Of a stretch of 64,000 nucleotides of DNA, positions 48,849-57,222 are shown in pieces. The stretch is taken from positions 372,001-436,000 of the forward strand of contig DASUNM010000027.1 in NCBI GenBank assembly GCA_036277115.1, read 5' to 3'. The stretch comes from Pyrinomonadaceae bacterium (GTDB lineage Bacteria; Acidobacteriota; Blastocatellia; Pyrinomonadales; Pyrinomonadaceae). The translations under genes were made by a program, and so were the position numbers. The stretch's first letter is position 1. The number at the start of each line of letters is the position of its first letter. The notes below the pieces were generated by a model that worked only from the letters and a program-made list of their open reading frames with translations, made no database searches and was not told the DNA's origin.

Positions 48849-49364
48849 ATGGCAGATGACCGGATGAAAGTTGGAATCAGGACCTACAGTGGAAACTATG
48901 TGACCGCGGTCAACGGCGGCGGCATAGGTGAAGACGCGAACGCTCTTCCGATCCACACTGATGCGGTGATACCTCAGGATTGGGAAAAGTTTGAGATATC
49001 CTTTGACGATGAGGGTTTCTGTAACATCCTTACCAGCGCGCCTTACTACCTGACGGCGGTAAACGGGGGCGGAATGGCCGCGCCCGCGGGTAGCCCGGTC
49101 GCGACTGATGCCACCGAAATTGGGCAGTTTGAAACATTCTCTTTGGAACCACAGAAAGAAGAGGGGCTCTACGCTTTCAAAACCTTCGATGGCCACTACC
49201 TAACCGCCGTTAACGGCGGCGGCTTGGCAACCGCAGGCGCGCCGCTGCACACTGACCAGCCCCAGCTATCCACCTCGGGATTGTTTATGCTCATTCCGGT
49301 GAAGGACGAGCCACCACAGACTCCCGAGCTCGCGACAATGGAATCAGAGTCTTGTGAGAAGTAA
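48849..49364 (+). CDS. Fascin-like beta-trefoil protein
   Basis: ATG 48849 follows AAGGAGAT; the frame upstream is not preferred. The 171-residue product has three near-identical units: YVTAVNGGGIGEDANALPIH, YLTAVNGGGMAAPAGSPVAT and YLTAVNGGGLATAGAPLHTD, spaced about 55 residues apart. This is the threefold symmetry of a beta-trefoil (fascin/actin-cross-linking-like, often carbohydrate-binding). No signal peptide is visible, so it is cytoplasmic or non-classically exported. The acidic tail ends MESESCEK. Ligand unknown. Confidence 0.82.
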   Translation: MADDRMKVGIRTYSGNYVTAVNGGGIGEDANALPIHTDAVIPQDWEKFEISFDDEGFCNILTSAPYYLTAVNGGGMAAPAGSPVATDATEIGQFETFSLEPQKEEGLYAFKTFDGHYLTAVNGGGLATAGAPLHTDQPQLSTSGLFMLIPVKDEPPQTPELATMESESCEK

Positions 49365-49550
49365 CGCGCGTCGCGTGCGCTGCAGTGCTGAGTGAGCAGG
49401 ATGCGGCGGCCCGCCTACAGGGATGCAGGGGCTTCCATATCCAAGCGCCGTCGCCGTCGCACTCCAAACTTGCGGGTAAGATGACCGCGTTTCCAGGGCC
49501 GGCGCACTCCAAATGCCAGCCTTTAATAAGAACCAGTCCCGAGGGAAGCA
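49365..49550. repeat. R3-type repeat spacer
   Basis: AAGCGCCGTCGCCGTCGCAC and GCCGGCGCACTCCAAATGCC (49444-49517) are R3 cores. No gene is seen. Confidence 0.6.
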
Positions 49551-51212
49551 ATGAGAAAAAGAATTTGGGCGTTGATTGTCTTCGTCTTTTTGGCAGGCGG
49601 GTCGCACGTGTGCGCACAGACCCAACAAACTGTTTCCGGCGAATGGGTCGGCAATACCGAAGCCAAGGAATCGGGCACACAATTCATTACGTTGAGCCTG
49701 AGCGGCAACACAGGGACGCTGGGGCTTCCACTCGGAAACTTCAGCACGCCGCTGACATCGATCAAGGTTGAAGGAAATCAAGTGATTTGCGAGTTCGGGC
49801 AGATCAAGGCAACGCTGAAGGGAACGATCGACGGTGACAAGATTACGGGCGAAGCATCGTCGCCGGGATCTACCGGCACTTTTCATGTGACGCGGGTGCA
49901 GAAACTTGCGCCTGAAGCGCTGGCGGCTTACCAGGGCGCTTATCGTTTTCCTGACGGTAAGTTTGTCCTAATCGATGTGATGTATGGCGTGCCAAGCCTC
50001 CTCACGATGACTGACTCAGCCACTGGAGAGGTCCGCGGAATTTTTCCGCGCACCGGCCGGCACTTCTTTGCAGGCCCGGCTTTGTTTATTACATCGCCGA
50101 TGACAACGGTTCTGACATTCGAAAGGAACGGCGAACGCATTGTTGGGTTAAGCTCGCAAAGTGGCTCACGCGTACGTCGTGCAAAACGAATATTTCATCG
50201 TCACCAGTCGGTTCGTTTTCAAAACGGCGATGTGACGCTGGCCGGTACGCTCCTCTTGCCTGAGGCGAGCCGTTCAAAACATGCGGGCGTGGTCTTCACG
50301 CATGGTGGCGGAGCAGCGCGGCGCGAATTTGTCTGGGGCCTGGGCTATCAGTTGGCGGCGCGCGGCATGGCGGTGCTCATTTACGACAAGCGCGGCGTAG
50401 GTGAATCGAAAGGCAACTGGGGCGAAGCGAGCTTTGAAGATCTTGCCGATGACGCGGTTGCCGGGGCAAAGTTCCTCCAATCAAATTCTGAAATTGATCC
50501 TAAACGAATCGGTTTCTGGGGCCTGAGCCAGGGCGGTTGGATCGCGCCTTTGGCGGCTTCGCGATTTCCTGATGCAGCGTTTGCGGTAGCCATTTCAGGC
50601 GGCGCACTGACGCCGGCAGTCACGGAATTGTTCGACACCGAATATGAATTACAGAAGGCTGGATTCAGCGCTGAAGATGTGCAGAAGGCTTTAGCGTTTC
50701 AAAGTTTGAAGAACGAGATCATTCGTTCGTTTGAAAAGTGGGAGCAGTACCTGAGCATGCGTACCACCGTCAAAGACCTGCCGTGGTATCGCGTTCAGGG
50801 TATCGACATTCGTGGCCCGGACAAACAGGACCATCCACAATGGGCTCATATGCGACGCTCTTATTTCTACGATCCTGCGCCGGCATTGAAATCCCTGCGC
50901 GGCCCGCTGCTCGTGATTCATGGTGAGCTCGACACGCCCAAAGGTGTAGCGGCGAGTGTGGAAGCTATCAAGTCGATCCTGACGGCCGCCGGCAAGCGTG
51001 AGACGAGCATCACTGGTGATTCGGGCAAAAATGGTTTCGTCGTGAAGGTATATCCGCGCGGCGTGCACAATCTGATGGAAGCACCCGAGCCTGAGAAGAG
51101 TTCATGGATTCGGAGCAAGCGTTTTGTCCCTGGGCTGTTCGAAGAGATGGTGAATTGGATGGTCAGACAATCTCGTTCGCGAGCGCCAGGCAGAACAAGT
51201 CGTCGATCCTAA
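49551..51212 (+). CDS. Exported alpha/beta hydrolase with N-terminal beta-sandwich domain
   Basis: This 553-residue protein has a signal peptide (cleavage near HVCAQ) and an N-terminal beta-rich domain (GEWVGNTEAKESGTQFI, GTIDGDKITGEASSPGS; about 25-220). The alpha/beta hydrolase domain has VFTHGGGAAR (oxyanion), YDKRGVGESKGNWG and the nucleophile elbow GLSQGG (Ser near 325). The likely acid is in VIHGELDTPK and the His in PRGVHNLMEAP. It probably acts as a periplasmic esterase or peptidase; substrate unknown. Confidence 0.88.
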   Translation: MRKRIWALIVFVFLAGGSHVCAQTQQTVSGEWVGNTEAKESGTQFITLSLSGNTGTLGLPLGNFSTPLTSIKVEGNQVICEFGQIKATLKGTIDGDKITGEASSPGSTGTFHVTRVQKLAPEALAAYQGAYRFPDGKFVLIDVMYGVPSLLTMTDSATGEVRGIFPRTGRHFFAGPALFITSPMTTVLTFERNGERIVGLSSQSGSRVRRAKRIFHRHQSVRFQNGDVTLAGTLLLPEASRSKHAGVVFTHGGGAARREFVWGLGYQLAARGMAVLIYDKRGVGESKGNWGEASFEDLADDAVAGAKFLQSNSEIDPKRIGFWGLSQGGWIAPLAASRFPDAAFAVAISGGALTPAVTELFDTEYELQKAGFSAEDVQKALAFQSLKNEIIRSFEKWEQYLSMRTTVKDLPWYRVQGIDIRGPDKQDHPQWAHMRRSYFYDPAPALKSLRGPLLVIHGELDTPKGVAASVEAIKSILTAAGKRETSITGDSGKNGFVVKVYPRGVHNLMEAPEPEKSSWIRSKRFVPGLFEEMVNWMVRQSRSRAPGRTSRRS

Positions 51213-51665
51213 TAAATCTACCTGCCATCCTTTAGTTGAACGCTAACTGCTGCTAAGTGGGACTAAACCTCGGTTTGTGCCGCTGTCGAACGTCTCAGTC
51301 ACGATATGGGTCAGCCTTCCCTCGATTCAGCGTTTCAGAACGCATTTCGCCTGAACCTGTATCGTTGCAATCCTGTAACTAATCAATAGTCGTTTACCTT
51401 CAACTAAGCATTAAATTCGCTCTACCCTCGTAAACATCAACTCGCGAGGCGCTGGAAAACTCAAAAGCCACAATCGCGGTCTCACATAACGATTCGTTAA
51501 CCATTAAGGAACGGTGATTGCGACGATTCTTCTGCTAACAAGACTCTTCCCGTCGCACAAAACACAGGGATCAACTGAACGTGTGAAGAAAGAGAAAATC
51601 TTCCGCGGAGAAACGCTGTCCCAATCAGGAGACGGCAAGTGAGTTATCCAGGAGGTAATGGTTTC
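51213..51665. other. Long upstream region without a recognised gene
   Basis: These 453 bp lack the repeat families seen elsewhere. A minus-strand frame at 51504-51752 overlaps the next gene and is rejected. CAGGAGGT near 51649-51656 is the ribosome-binding site for ATG 51666. Promoter or leader elements probably lie here but none stands out. Confidence 0.55.
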
Positions 51666-53591
51666 ATGAGAAATATCAAACTTTGGCCGCACGCGGCGGT
51701 GATTGGCCTCGCGGTCGCAGTGGCTGCCGGCGCGGGCGTCTGGCTCTATCAAAGAAATTCGAACAACGCAGAAGCGGCGGTGTTGCCGAATGCAGCCCGG
51801 CTGCAGCGTGTTGAGGGACAGGTCGCGATGGCCGATGCGAACGATACGGAATGGAGAACGGCTGGTCCGAACGAACCCATATCAGTCGGCGACCGTCTTT
51901 ACACGCGCGATAACGCGTGGGCTGGCGTGGCATTTGACGGACGAAATCATGCGCGGCTGGATCCGAACACATCGCTCGATGTGGTGGCCCTGAGCGATGA
52001 TCGCACGCAGTTAGCATTGCGTGATGGCGGGGCAATTTTCGATGTTGCTTACCTGCCGTCGGGCGAGTTGTTTGAAGTAGGAACGCCGTATGGCGCAGTT
52101 GATTTCAACGAGCCGGGTCTCTACTACGTCGATGTCAACGACGGGAACACGATGGTTTCGGTACTGAGCGGCCTCGCCCAGGTTGTCGGTCTCGCGGGTA
52201 GCGGCCAGATCAGCAAAGGCGAAATGCTGACGCTGCTCGGCACTACTGCGGCTGAAGTCGCACTGTCGCGACTGAACCGGGATGACGCCGGCTATTTGGT
52301 TGACGACTATTACGGCTATCAATACCCAAACACTTATGACGGGCGTTATGAAAACTATGACGCGTATCTCGCTGATCCCAACTACTACGATCCTTATCAA
52401 AACGATGTCAGCTATCGCTACGTGACGTATGACGCGCCGGGCATCAGCGATCTGAGTTACTACGGCGATTGGCGTGATGTGGACGGGTACGGGCAGGCGT
52501 GGAGTCCGCGCGTCGACGCGAGTTGGACACCTTATCAGGATGGTTACTGGGTCAGGGATTACCCACACGGACTGACGTGGGTTTCGAATGAGCCGTGGGG
52601 CTATACGCCGTACCACTACGGACGCTGGGCTTACGCCGGCGATCGCTGGTACTGGGTCCCTGAAGCAGCGAGCGCGACGCCGCAGTACTCGCCGGCGCTA
52701 GTCGCATTTGTTCCGGTCGGCAACAACGAGATTGGCTGGATCCCCTTGGGCCCGGGCGATGCTTATGTGCCGCGGTATTACGACGAGAACTGGCAGCCGC
52801 ATTACCTTTCAGGCGGCGATCTCATCGCAGCGAATTTGGTAAATCTGGTTGCGCCGAATGCAATCACGGTCGTGCCGGTCGATCAGTTCGGACGGGCAAT
52901 CGATCCGCGTTCCGTAAGGCACGTTAATGCAGCGAGTCTGGCGAACGTACAACCGACGCTTGAGCCGCTGCTGATGACGCCGCTCCGCAACGCCGTGATC
53001 AATTCAGCGTGGGGTCGCGGCAAGACCGATCTGCCGCCGGGCATCGCGAAGAAACTCAACGACAGAACCGTCGTAATCGCGCATGACCCAGTGAGACCTC
53101 GTTTCAAAAAGGACCTGGAGAAGTCTCTGCGTTTCGAACGCATTGCGGAAAAAACCAGGGACCAGAAGTTCAAGGTCCGGGATGAGCGGAACGCCGGAGC
53201 ACCGCAGGTGGATCCCGGCCGTCAGCAACAGATAGATGCGCTGGCGCGTGAAGCAAAGAGTGGGAACAAGGAAGCGCGTCGCGAAGTGCGTCAGCTGGAA
53301 CGGCAGCAGCGAAGCGATCAGCGGCAGCAAGTGCGCCAGGTGCAGCAGCAGCAACGCGCACAACCGAAGGTTGAGCAGCCCAGCTCGCCACGAGCCGAAG
53401 GAGCACGGATCGGAAATCCGGTGAAGGGTAAATCTGTGGGCCGTCCCGAATTTAAGGGTCCACCAGTCAGGATGAATCCCCAACCGCAGGTCAAACAGAA
53501 CCAGCCGGGCCGCGGCGAAGCGAAGCAGCAGAACAAAGCGCCCGGCCAGCCGAAAGGTGGCGGCGGCGGAAAAGGTAAGGGCAAGCCCTAA
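51666..53591 (+). CDS. FecR/DUF6600-like exported protein with basic disordered tail
   Basis: ATG 51666 follows AGGAGGT by 9 nt; the in-frame GTG at 51639 precedes that site. The 641-residue protein has an N-terminal membrane anchor (HAAVIGLAVAVAAGAGVWLY). A FecR-type domain follows (VGDRLYTRDNAWAGVAFDG, DPNTSLDVVAL, GAVDFNEPGLYYVDVNDGN). Then comes a Tyr-rich segment and the DUF6600-type repeat block (VDASWTPYQDGYWVRD, EPWGYTPYHYGRWAY, RWYWVPE). The last 130 residues are Gln/Arg/Lys-rich and end in a GGGGKGKGKP tail. A cell-surface sensor or matrix role is inferred. Confidence 0.87.
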   Translation: MRNIKLWPHAAVIGLAVAVAAGAGVWLYQRNSNNAEAAVLPNAARLQRVEGQVAMADANDTEWRTAGPNEPISVGDRLYTRDNAWAGVAFDGRNHARLDPNTSLDVVALSDDRTQLALRDGGAIFDVAYLPSGELFEVGTPYGAVDFNEPGLYYVDVNDGNTMVSVLSGLAQVVGLAGSGQISKGEMLTLLGTTAAEVALSRLNRDDAGYLVDDYYGYQYPNTYDGRYENYDAYLADPNYYDPYQNDVSYRYVTYDAPGISDLSYYGDWRDVDGYGQAWSPRVDASWTPYQDGYWVRDYPHGLTWVSNEPWGYTPYHYGRWAYAGDRWYWVPEAASATPQYSPALVAFVPVGNNEIGWIPLGPGDAYVPRYYDENWQPHYLSGGDLIAANLVNLVAPNAITVVPVDQFGRAIDPRSVRHVNAASLANVQPTLEPLLMTPLRNAVINSAWGRGKTDLPPGIAKKLNDRTVVIAHDPVRPRFKKDLEKSLRFERIAEKTRDQKFKVRDERNAGAPQVDPGRQQQIDALAREAKSGNKEARREVRQLERQQRSDQRQQVRQVQQQQRAQPKVEQPSSPRAEGARIGNPVKGKSVGRPEFKGPPVRMNPQPQVKQNQPGRGEAKQQNKAPGQPKGGGGGKGKGKP

Positions 53592-53611
53592 CCAACTTCA
53601 CAGTGCAATTA

Positions 53612-53649
53612 GCCCAGGGTGGCTTTCCGCGACCCTGGGCGATTTTTTT
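53612..53649 (+). terminator. Rho-independent terminator after the FecR/DUF6600 gene
   Basis: GCCCAGGGT (53612-53620) pairs with ACCCTGGGC (53632-53640), followed by GA and seven T. Confidence 0.92.
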
Positions 53650-53688
53650 GTGCGCTATCAGAGGTTGAAGTGCCCGCCCGCCTGCTTC

Positions 53689-53722
53689 GCACCCTCACCC
53701 AGCCTCTCCCAAGGGGAGAGGA
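53689..53722 (+). repeat. R1 palindromic repeat
   Basis: GCACCCTCACCCAGCCTCTC with a complementary GGGGAGAGG arm, just downstream of the terminator and before the convergent STAS gene. Confidence 0.75.
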
Positions 53723-53740
53723 GGAAAGGCGGTTCTGAAA

Positions 53741-54106
53741 CTAAGCACAGGCGGCGATTCGCGTTTGCGCAGGCGCAATGCGTGGCGAAATTGCGGATTC
53801 GGTTTTGGGAATAATTTCGAAGACGGAATCGAGGTGCGTGACTTCGAGCACGCGGCTCGTGAATCTGTTGACGTTCATCAGCTTGAAGCGAATGCCTTCC
53901 ACGGCAGTCTGCCGTTGCAGCTCGAGCATGACGCCGAGACCACGCGCATCAATTGCCGTGACGCGTGCTAGATCCAAAACGATCGAACTCACTTTTGACT
54001 GGGAGCAGACGGCGTCGCGCAGACTTCCGGTTTCTCCACTTATTAAACGGCCCTTTAGTGACAAGACCGCTACATCGCCTAAATTTCTTGAATAGACTTT
54101 CAACAT
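53741..54106 (-). CDS. STAS-domain protein, atypical anti-sigma-factor antagonist
   Basis: This 121-residue protein has the single STAS fold: VAVLSLKGRLISGET, SIVLDLARVTAIDARGLGVM, FKLMNVNRFTSRVLEVTHLD. It fits the SpoIIAA/RsbV family of partner-switch regulators. At the conserved D-S-S/T-G phosphorylation site it reads D53-A-R-G, so both phosphorylatable residues are missing. It may be constitutively active or act outside a kinase-phosphatase switch. No anti-sigma kinase is adjacent. Confidence 0.85.
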   Translation of the reverse strand: MLKVYSRNLGDVAVLSLKGRLISGETGSLRDAVCSQSKVSSIVLDLARVTAIDARGLGVMLELQRQTAVEGIRFKLMNVNRFTSRVLEVTHLDSVFEIIPKTESAISPRIAPAQTRIAACA

Positions 54107-54410
54107 GACTGACCCCTTGGTTTGAACTGCGGTGATTTAATGCGCCCTCAGGCGTGAAACCGCTGGCTAATTTCTATAACCCCGATACATCGGCGTTGTA
54201 TCAAATACAATGGGTATCACGACGACGGCCTGCCAGGTGTTTCATTATTTTTAGAAATTGCGTCATACCACTCTGAAGACGCGGCAAGGCGGGACGGCGT
54301 TAACAAGCGGAAAATAAAGAATTCCAGCGAATAAGCGTTCAAACTAGGGCGAAACACGTGAGGGCACATGTTCGGACAACTTTTGTTGCGGTTGGAGTAA
54401 CATACTGGAA
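54107..54410. promoter_or_regulatory. Divergent regulatory region with a small inverted repeat
   Basis: These 304 bp separate divergent genes and should hold both promoters. TTGTAT-CAA-ATACAA (54196-54210) is a perfect 6-3-6 inverted repeat and a candidate operator. No gene is seen. Confidence 0.4.
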
Positions 54411-55487
54411 ATGGTCAGGCGAATTGAATTCTGGAGGGGCATTCTCATCGCAGCGTGTCTAATAATGCTCACGCCTGCGTTGGCCATTGCGTGCTCGTGC
54501 ATGTTCTCACCGAACACATGCAGTATCGACTGGAAGAAGGGCGAGTTAGTGTTTCTTGGAAAGGTCACTACAAAGGAACCGATCCGGGACGCCGACGGCG
54601 CTCAAAGTTTCCCGACGCGTGTCGCGGTTCATTTTTCAGTGACTGAAACTCTTCGCGGTGCGATTAACTCCGACAAAGAGACTGTTATTTTCACGGGTGC
54701 CGGTGGCGGGGACTGTGGATATCCGTTCATCGTCGGGCAGACTTATCTGGTTTACGCTTCAACTTACCAGGACCAACTGACCACTAGTATCTGTACTCAA
54801 ACCCGGCCTGTGGGGATGGCTGCTGCTTTGATTCGACAGCTTCGCGCGAAACGTAAAAGTTCCGATCAACCGACATTGTTTGGAATGATCGGTACCGCCG
54901 CGAAAGGCGTGGGGTACGAAGAACTTGTCGAATCAAAAGGATTAGCGCGTGTCCGCGTGCGTGCTATTGGAAGCGCAGGCCCGGATCACTCGACCACTTC
55001 TGATACGGAGGGTGTCTATGCGTTTGACTGGCTGCCCGCGGATACTTATCGCCTCGAAATTGATCTTCCGCAGGGGCTGAGCACCTGGCAGCACAACACG
55101 GGCAAGCCATTCGTCGTTCACGTTGGAAATACCGAAGAGTCGCGCGGCTGTTCGCTCGATGTTTTTGCGCGTCCCGACGGGCGCGTGTCGGGAACGATAG
55201 TCGACCTGGCCGGCAAGAATGTCGCGGGTTTCATCACGATCAAACCCTCCGATCCAATTGAAGCCGAGGCCGCAAGTCGGCGCGGCGGACTGCCGGGCTT
55301 TACCTCGCAGGACGGCAAGTTCACTCTCTGGCAAATACCGCCGGGCACGTATCGATTAGTCTTCTATCCGATAGTCAATGGTCAGGTTAATCTCCGCTCC
55401 GGTTTCGGTTCAAAGCCGATTGAAATCGCTTTTGGCGAGCAGATCGAGAATTATCGATTTACAGTTCCAATCAACCCTCCCCAATAA
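54411..55487 (+). CDS. Exported protein with NTR/TIMP-like domain and carboxypeptidase-regulatory domain
   Basis: This 358-residue protein has a signal peptide ending at ALAIA, directly followed by CSCMFSPNTC. The exposed N-terminal Cys-X-Cys and KGELVFLGKV strand resemble the NTR fold of metalloproteinase inhibitors (TIMP). A later GGGDCGYPFIVGQTYLVYAS supplies partner cysteines. The C-terminal half holds CarboxypepD_reg-like sandwiches (SDTEGVYAFDWLPADTYRLE, SQDGKFTLWQIPPGTYRLVF). It is exported; inhibitor activity is a structural analogy only. Confidence 0.75.
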   Translation: MVRRIEFWRGILIAACLIMLTPALAIACSCMFSPNTCSIDWKKGELVFLGKVTTKEPIRDADGAQSFPTRVAVHFSVTETLRGAINSDKETVIFTGAGGGDCGYPFIVGQTYLVYASTYQDQLTTSICTQTRPVGMAAALIRQLRAKRKSSDQPTLFGMIGTAAKGVGYEELVESKGLARVRVRAIGSAGPDHSTTSDTEGVYAFDWLPADTYRLEIDLPQGLSTWQHNTGKPFVVHVGNTEESRGCSLDVFARPDGRVSGTIVDLAGKNVAGFITIKPSDPIEAEAASRRGGLPGFTSQDGKFTLWQIPPGTYRLVFYPIVNGQVNLRSGFGSKPIEIAFGEQIENYRFTVPINPPQ

Positions 55488-55830
55488 GCTTTGCCGTGAT
55501 TTCAGGGTGCTGCTGCTGAGGGCGAGATCAAAAGGAGCCCGTTTTCCAAAATTTTTTTGAGGTTGAGGCTGGCCGTCGGTGCTCTCGATGCCGTTTCAAG
55601 GCAATTTCCTCAGCAAATACGGGAATTCAGCCGAGTGTAAAAACATGTTGCTCAATCGCCGACCGATTTGTTAGGATGCTTTTGGCCATACCGCGCAGCG
55701 AGTTGGCTGCCGGTTTCCTGATCGCCACCCCGCTTCGGAAGTGCCGATCGACCAGCTTCCCGCGCTGACCGACAACAGAGAAGTCGGACAAGCACCTTCT
55801 TTCCGGGACTGAATACAAAAACTTAATCGC
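55488..55830. other. Intergenic region, nothing recognised
   Basis: These 343 bp contain an isolated T7 tract (about 55552-55558) without a stem, and short frames without ribosome-binding sites. No repeat family or gene is supported. Confidence 0.55.
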
Positions 55831-57141
55831 TTGAGCCTTTACGCTGTCTCTCCGAAGCGTGTCCCCGTGCCCTTCTCACGCGACAGCAGAAGGCTCCAGC
55901 CAAAACTGACGAGAGTCATTCGTCTTGCCACCCTCCGTATCCGCCGGGATACCACCAGCACCGTGAAATCAATAAGTCAAAAGACCACGCCAGAAACGGC
56001 CGTTAATGTCGCCCCAGATTCTGCCCGCGCCCGCCGTGCCGCAGAACGTAGCGCCAGAGCCGGCCATTGGGTTGAAAGCCTCCGCAGTTCGGATGTGAAT
56101 CGCCTGTGGGCTGAGCTGCATCGCATCGTCAGCAATCATCCGCTGGTGCGCGCATCCCGCAGCGCCGGATTGCTGATCGAAGAAGGTGCCACCAGTGCAC
56201 ACACCGATCTCACCCAGGAACTGTTTGTTCAACTGCTGACCAAATCTCGCTTTCAACATTATCTGGACACCAGCATGACGGACGCCGAGATCGAATGCGA
56301 GATCGGCCAGATCGAATTAACCAACTTGCTGACGGCTGAGCTGCGCAAGCGTCATCCCGAAAGCTACCGGTTGGCCCGACGCATTTCGACTTTGATTCAG
56401 TCGAGTGCGAACTTCCGCCGCTTTGACAGCAGTGGAACGGGCGAAGAAGCGCATCGCCGGCTCGCGGATCGCGTTTACGGCTTGAGCGAGTGGCCCAACG
56501 GTAAAGGCGGCCGCAACACGCACGAGATGGAACAACGCGTTCACATGATTCCGGTCCGCCAGCGTGATACACGCATGGTGGGCTGCACAGGCGACGCGCA
56601 AATCGTCATCAGCAATTCAGATCTCGAAGACCTGATCATTTCCGTGCTGGAAGCGATTGACTCGCCGGCTGACGTCAGAAGTCTGCGCAGTCTGGTGATG
56701 TCGCGACTGCCGGTGATGGACATTTATCTGGTTCCATTGGGCGGCGACGAAGGCGACGACGGCCCGCATTATGACCCGGCCGACCTGCGCGAGAACCCTG
56801 AAGAGAGCCTTTTAAGACATGAATCGCAACGTGAAGCGGCCGGCTCAGTGGACAAGTTTTTGACCGCCCTCCGCTCGAACGTGCGCGGAAAAATGAAGCA
56901 GTACAACCGCATGATTGGCGTGCTCTGGCACTGTTACTTGAGTGCCGATCACGCGACGCAATTGGAAGTGGCCGCCACATTAGGCGTTTCTGATTCTTTG
57001 GTCTCCGATTATCGGAGGCGCATCGAGCAGGAGCTGCGGGCGCTGTCATTCTCGGAGGTTGAAGAAGCGCGCATGTTTGAATTGGCCCTGCGTGAGCGTG
57101 TGCGCGTGATGGTGGTTGACGGCGAGGAAGCTGTAGCTTAA
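55831..57141 (+). CDS. Sigma-factor-like HTH protein upstream of the polysaccharide operon
   Basis: The frame opens with TTG 55831; the first roughly 45 residues are basic and unconvincing, so an in-frame GTG at 55963 may be the true start. The protein is helical, with IVSNHPLVRASRSAGLLIEE and TDLTQELFVQLLTKSRFQHY. The C-terminal HTH (QLEVAATLGVSDSLVSDYRRR, about 377-397) resembles sigma-70 region 4. No clear region 2 core-binding motif is visible. It is separated from the exopolysaccharide genes by a hairpin terminator, and may control them. Confidence 0.65.
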   Translation: MSLYAVSPKRVPVPFSRDSRRLQPKLTRVIRLATLRIRRDTTSTVKSISQKTTPETAVNVAPDSARARRAAERSARAGHWVESLRSSDVNRLWAELHRIVSNHPLVRASRSAGLLIEEGATSAHTDLTQELFVQLLTKSRFQHYLDTSMTDAEIECEIGQIELTNLLTAELRKRHPESYRLARRISTLIQSSANFRRFDSSGTGEEAHRRLADRVYGLSEWPNGKGGRNTHEMEQRVHMIPVRQRDTRMVGCTGDAQIVISNSDLEDLIISVLEAIDSPADVRSLRSLVMSRLPVMDIYLVPLGGDEGDDGPHYDPADLRENPEESLLRHESQREAAGSVDKFLTALRSNVRGKMKQYNRMIGVLWHCYLSADHATQLEVAATLGVSDSLVSDYRRRIEQELRALSFSEVEEARMFELALRERVRVMVVDGEEAVA

Positions 57142-57173
57142 CTGCGCCGAATTTGAGCACAACCAGGTTATCG

Positions 57174-57199
57174 AGAAGCGCAGGATACTGCGCTTCTTT
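57174..57199 (+). terminator. Probable Rho-independent terminator
   Basis: GAAGCGCAG (57175-57183) pairs with CTGCGCTTC (57188-57196) around GATA, followed by a short T stretch. It could act as an attenuator between the regulator and the polysaccharide genes. Confidence 0.65.
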
Positions 57200-57222
57200 A
57201 GTTTACAAGGACTGATTTCCAA

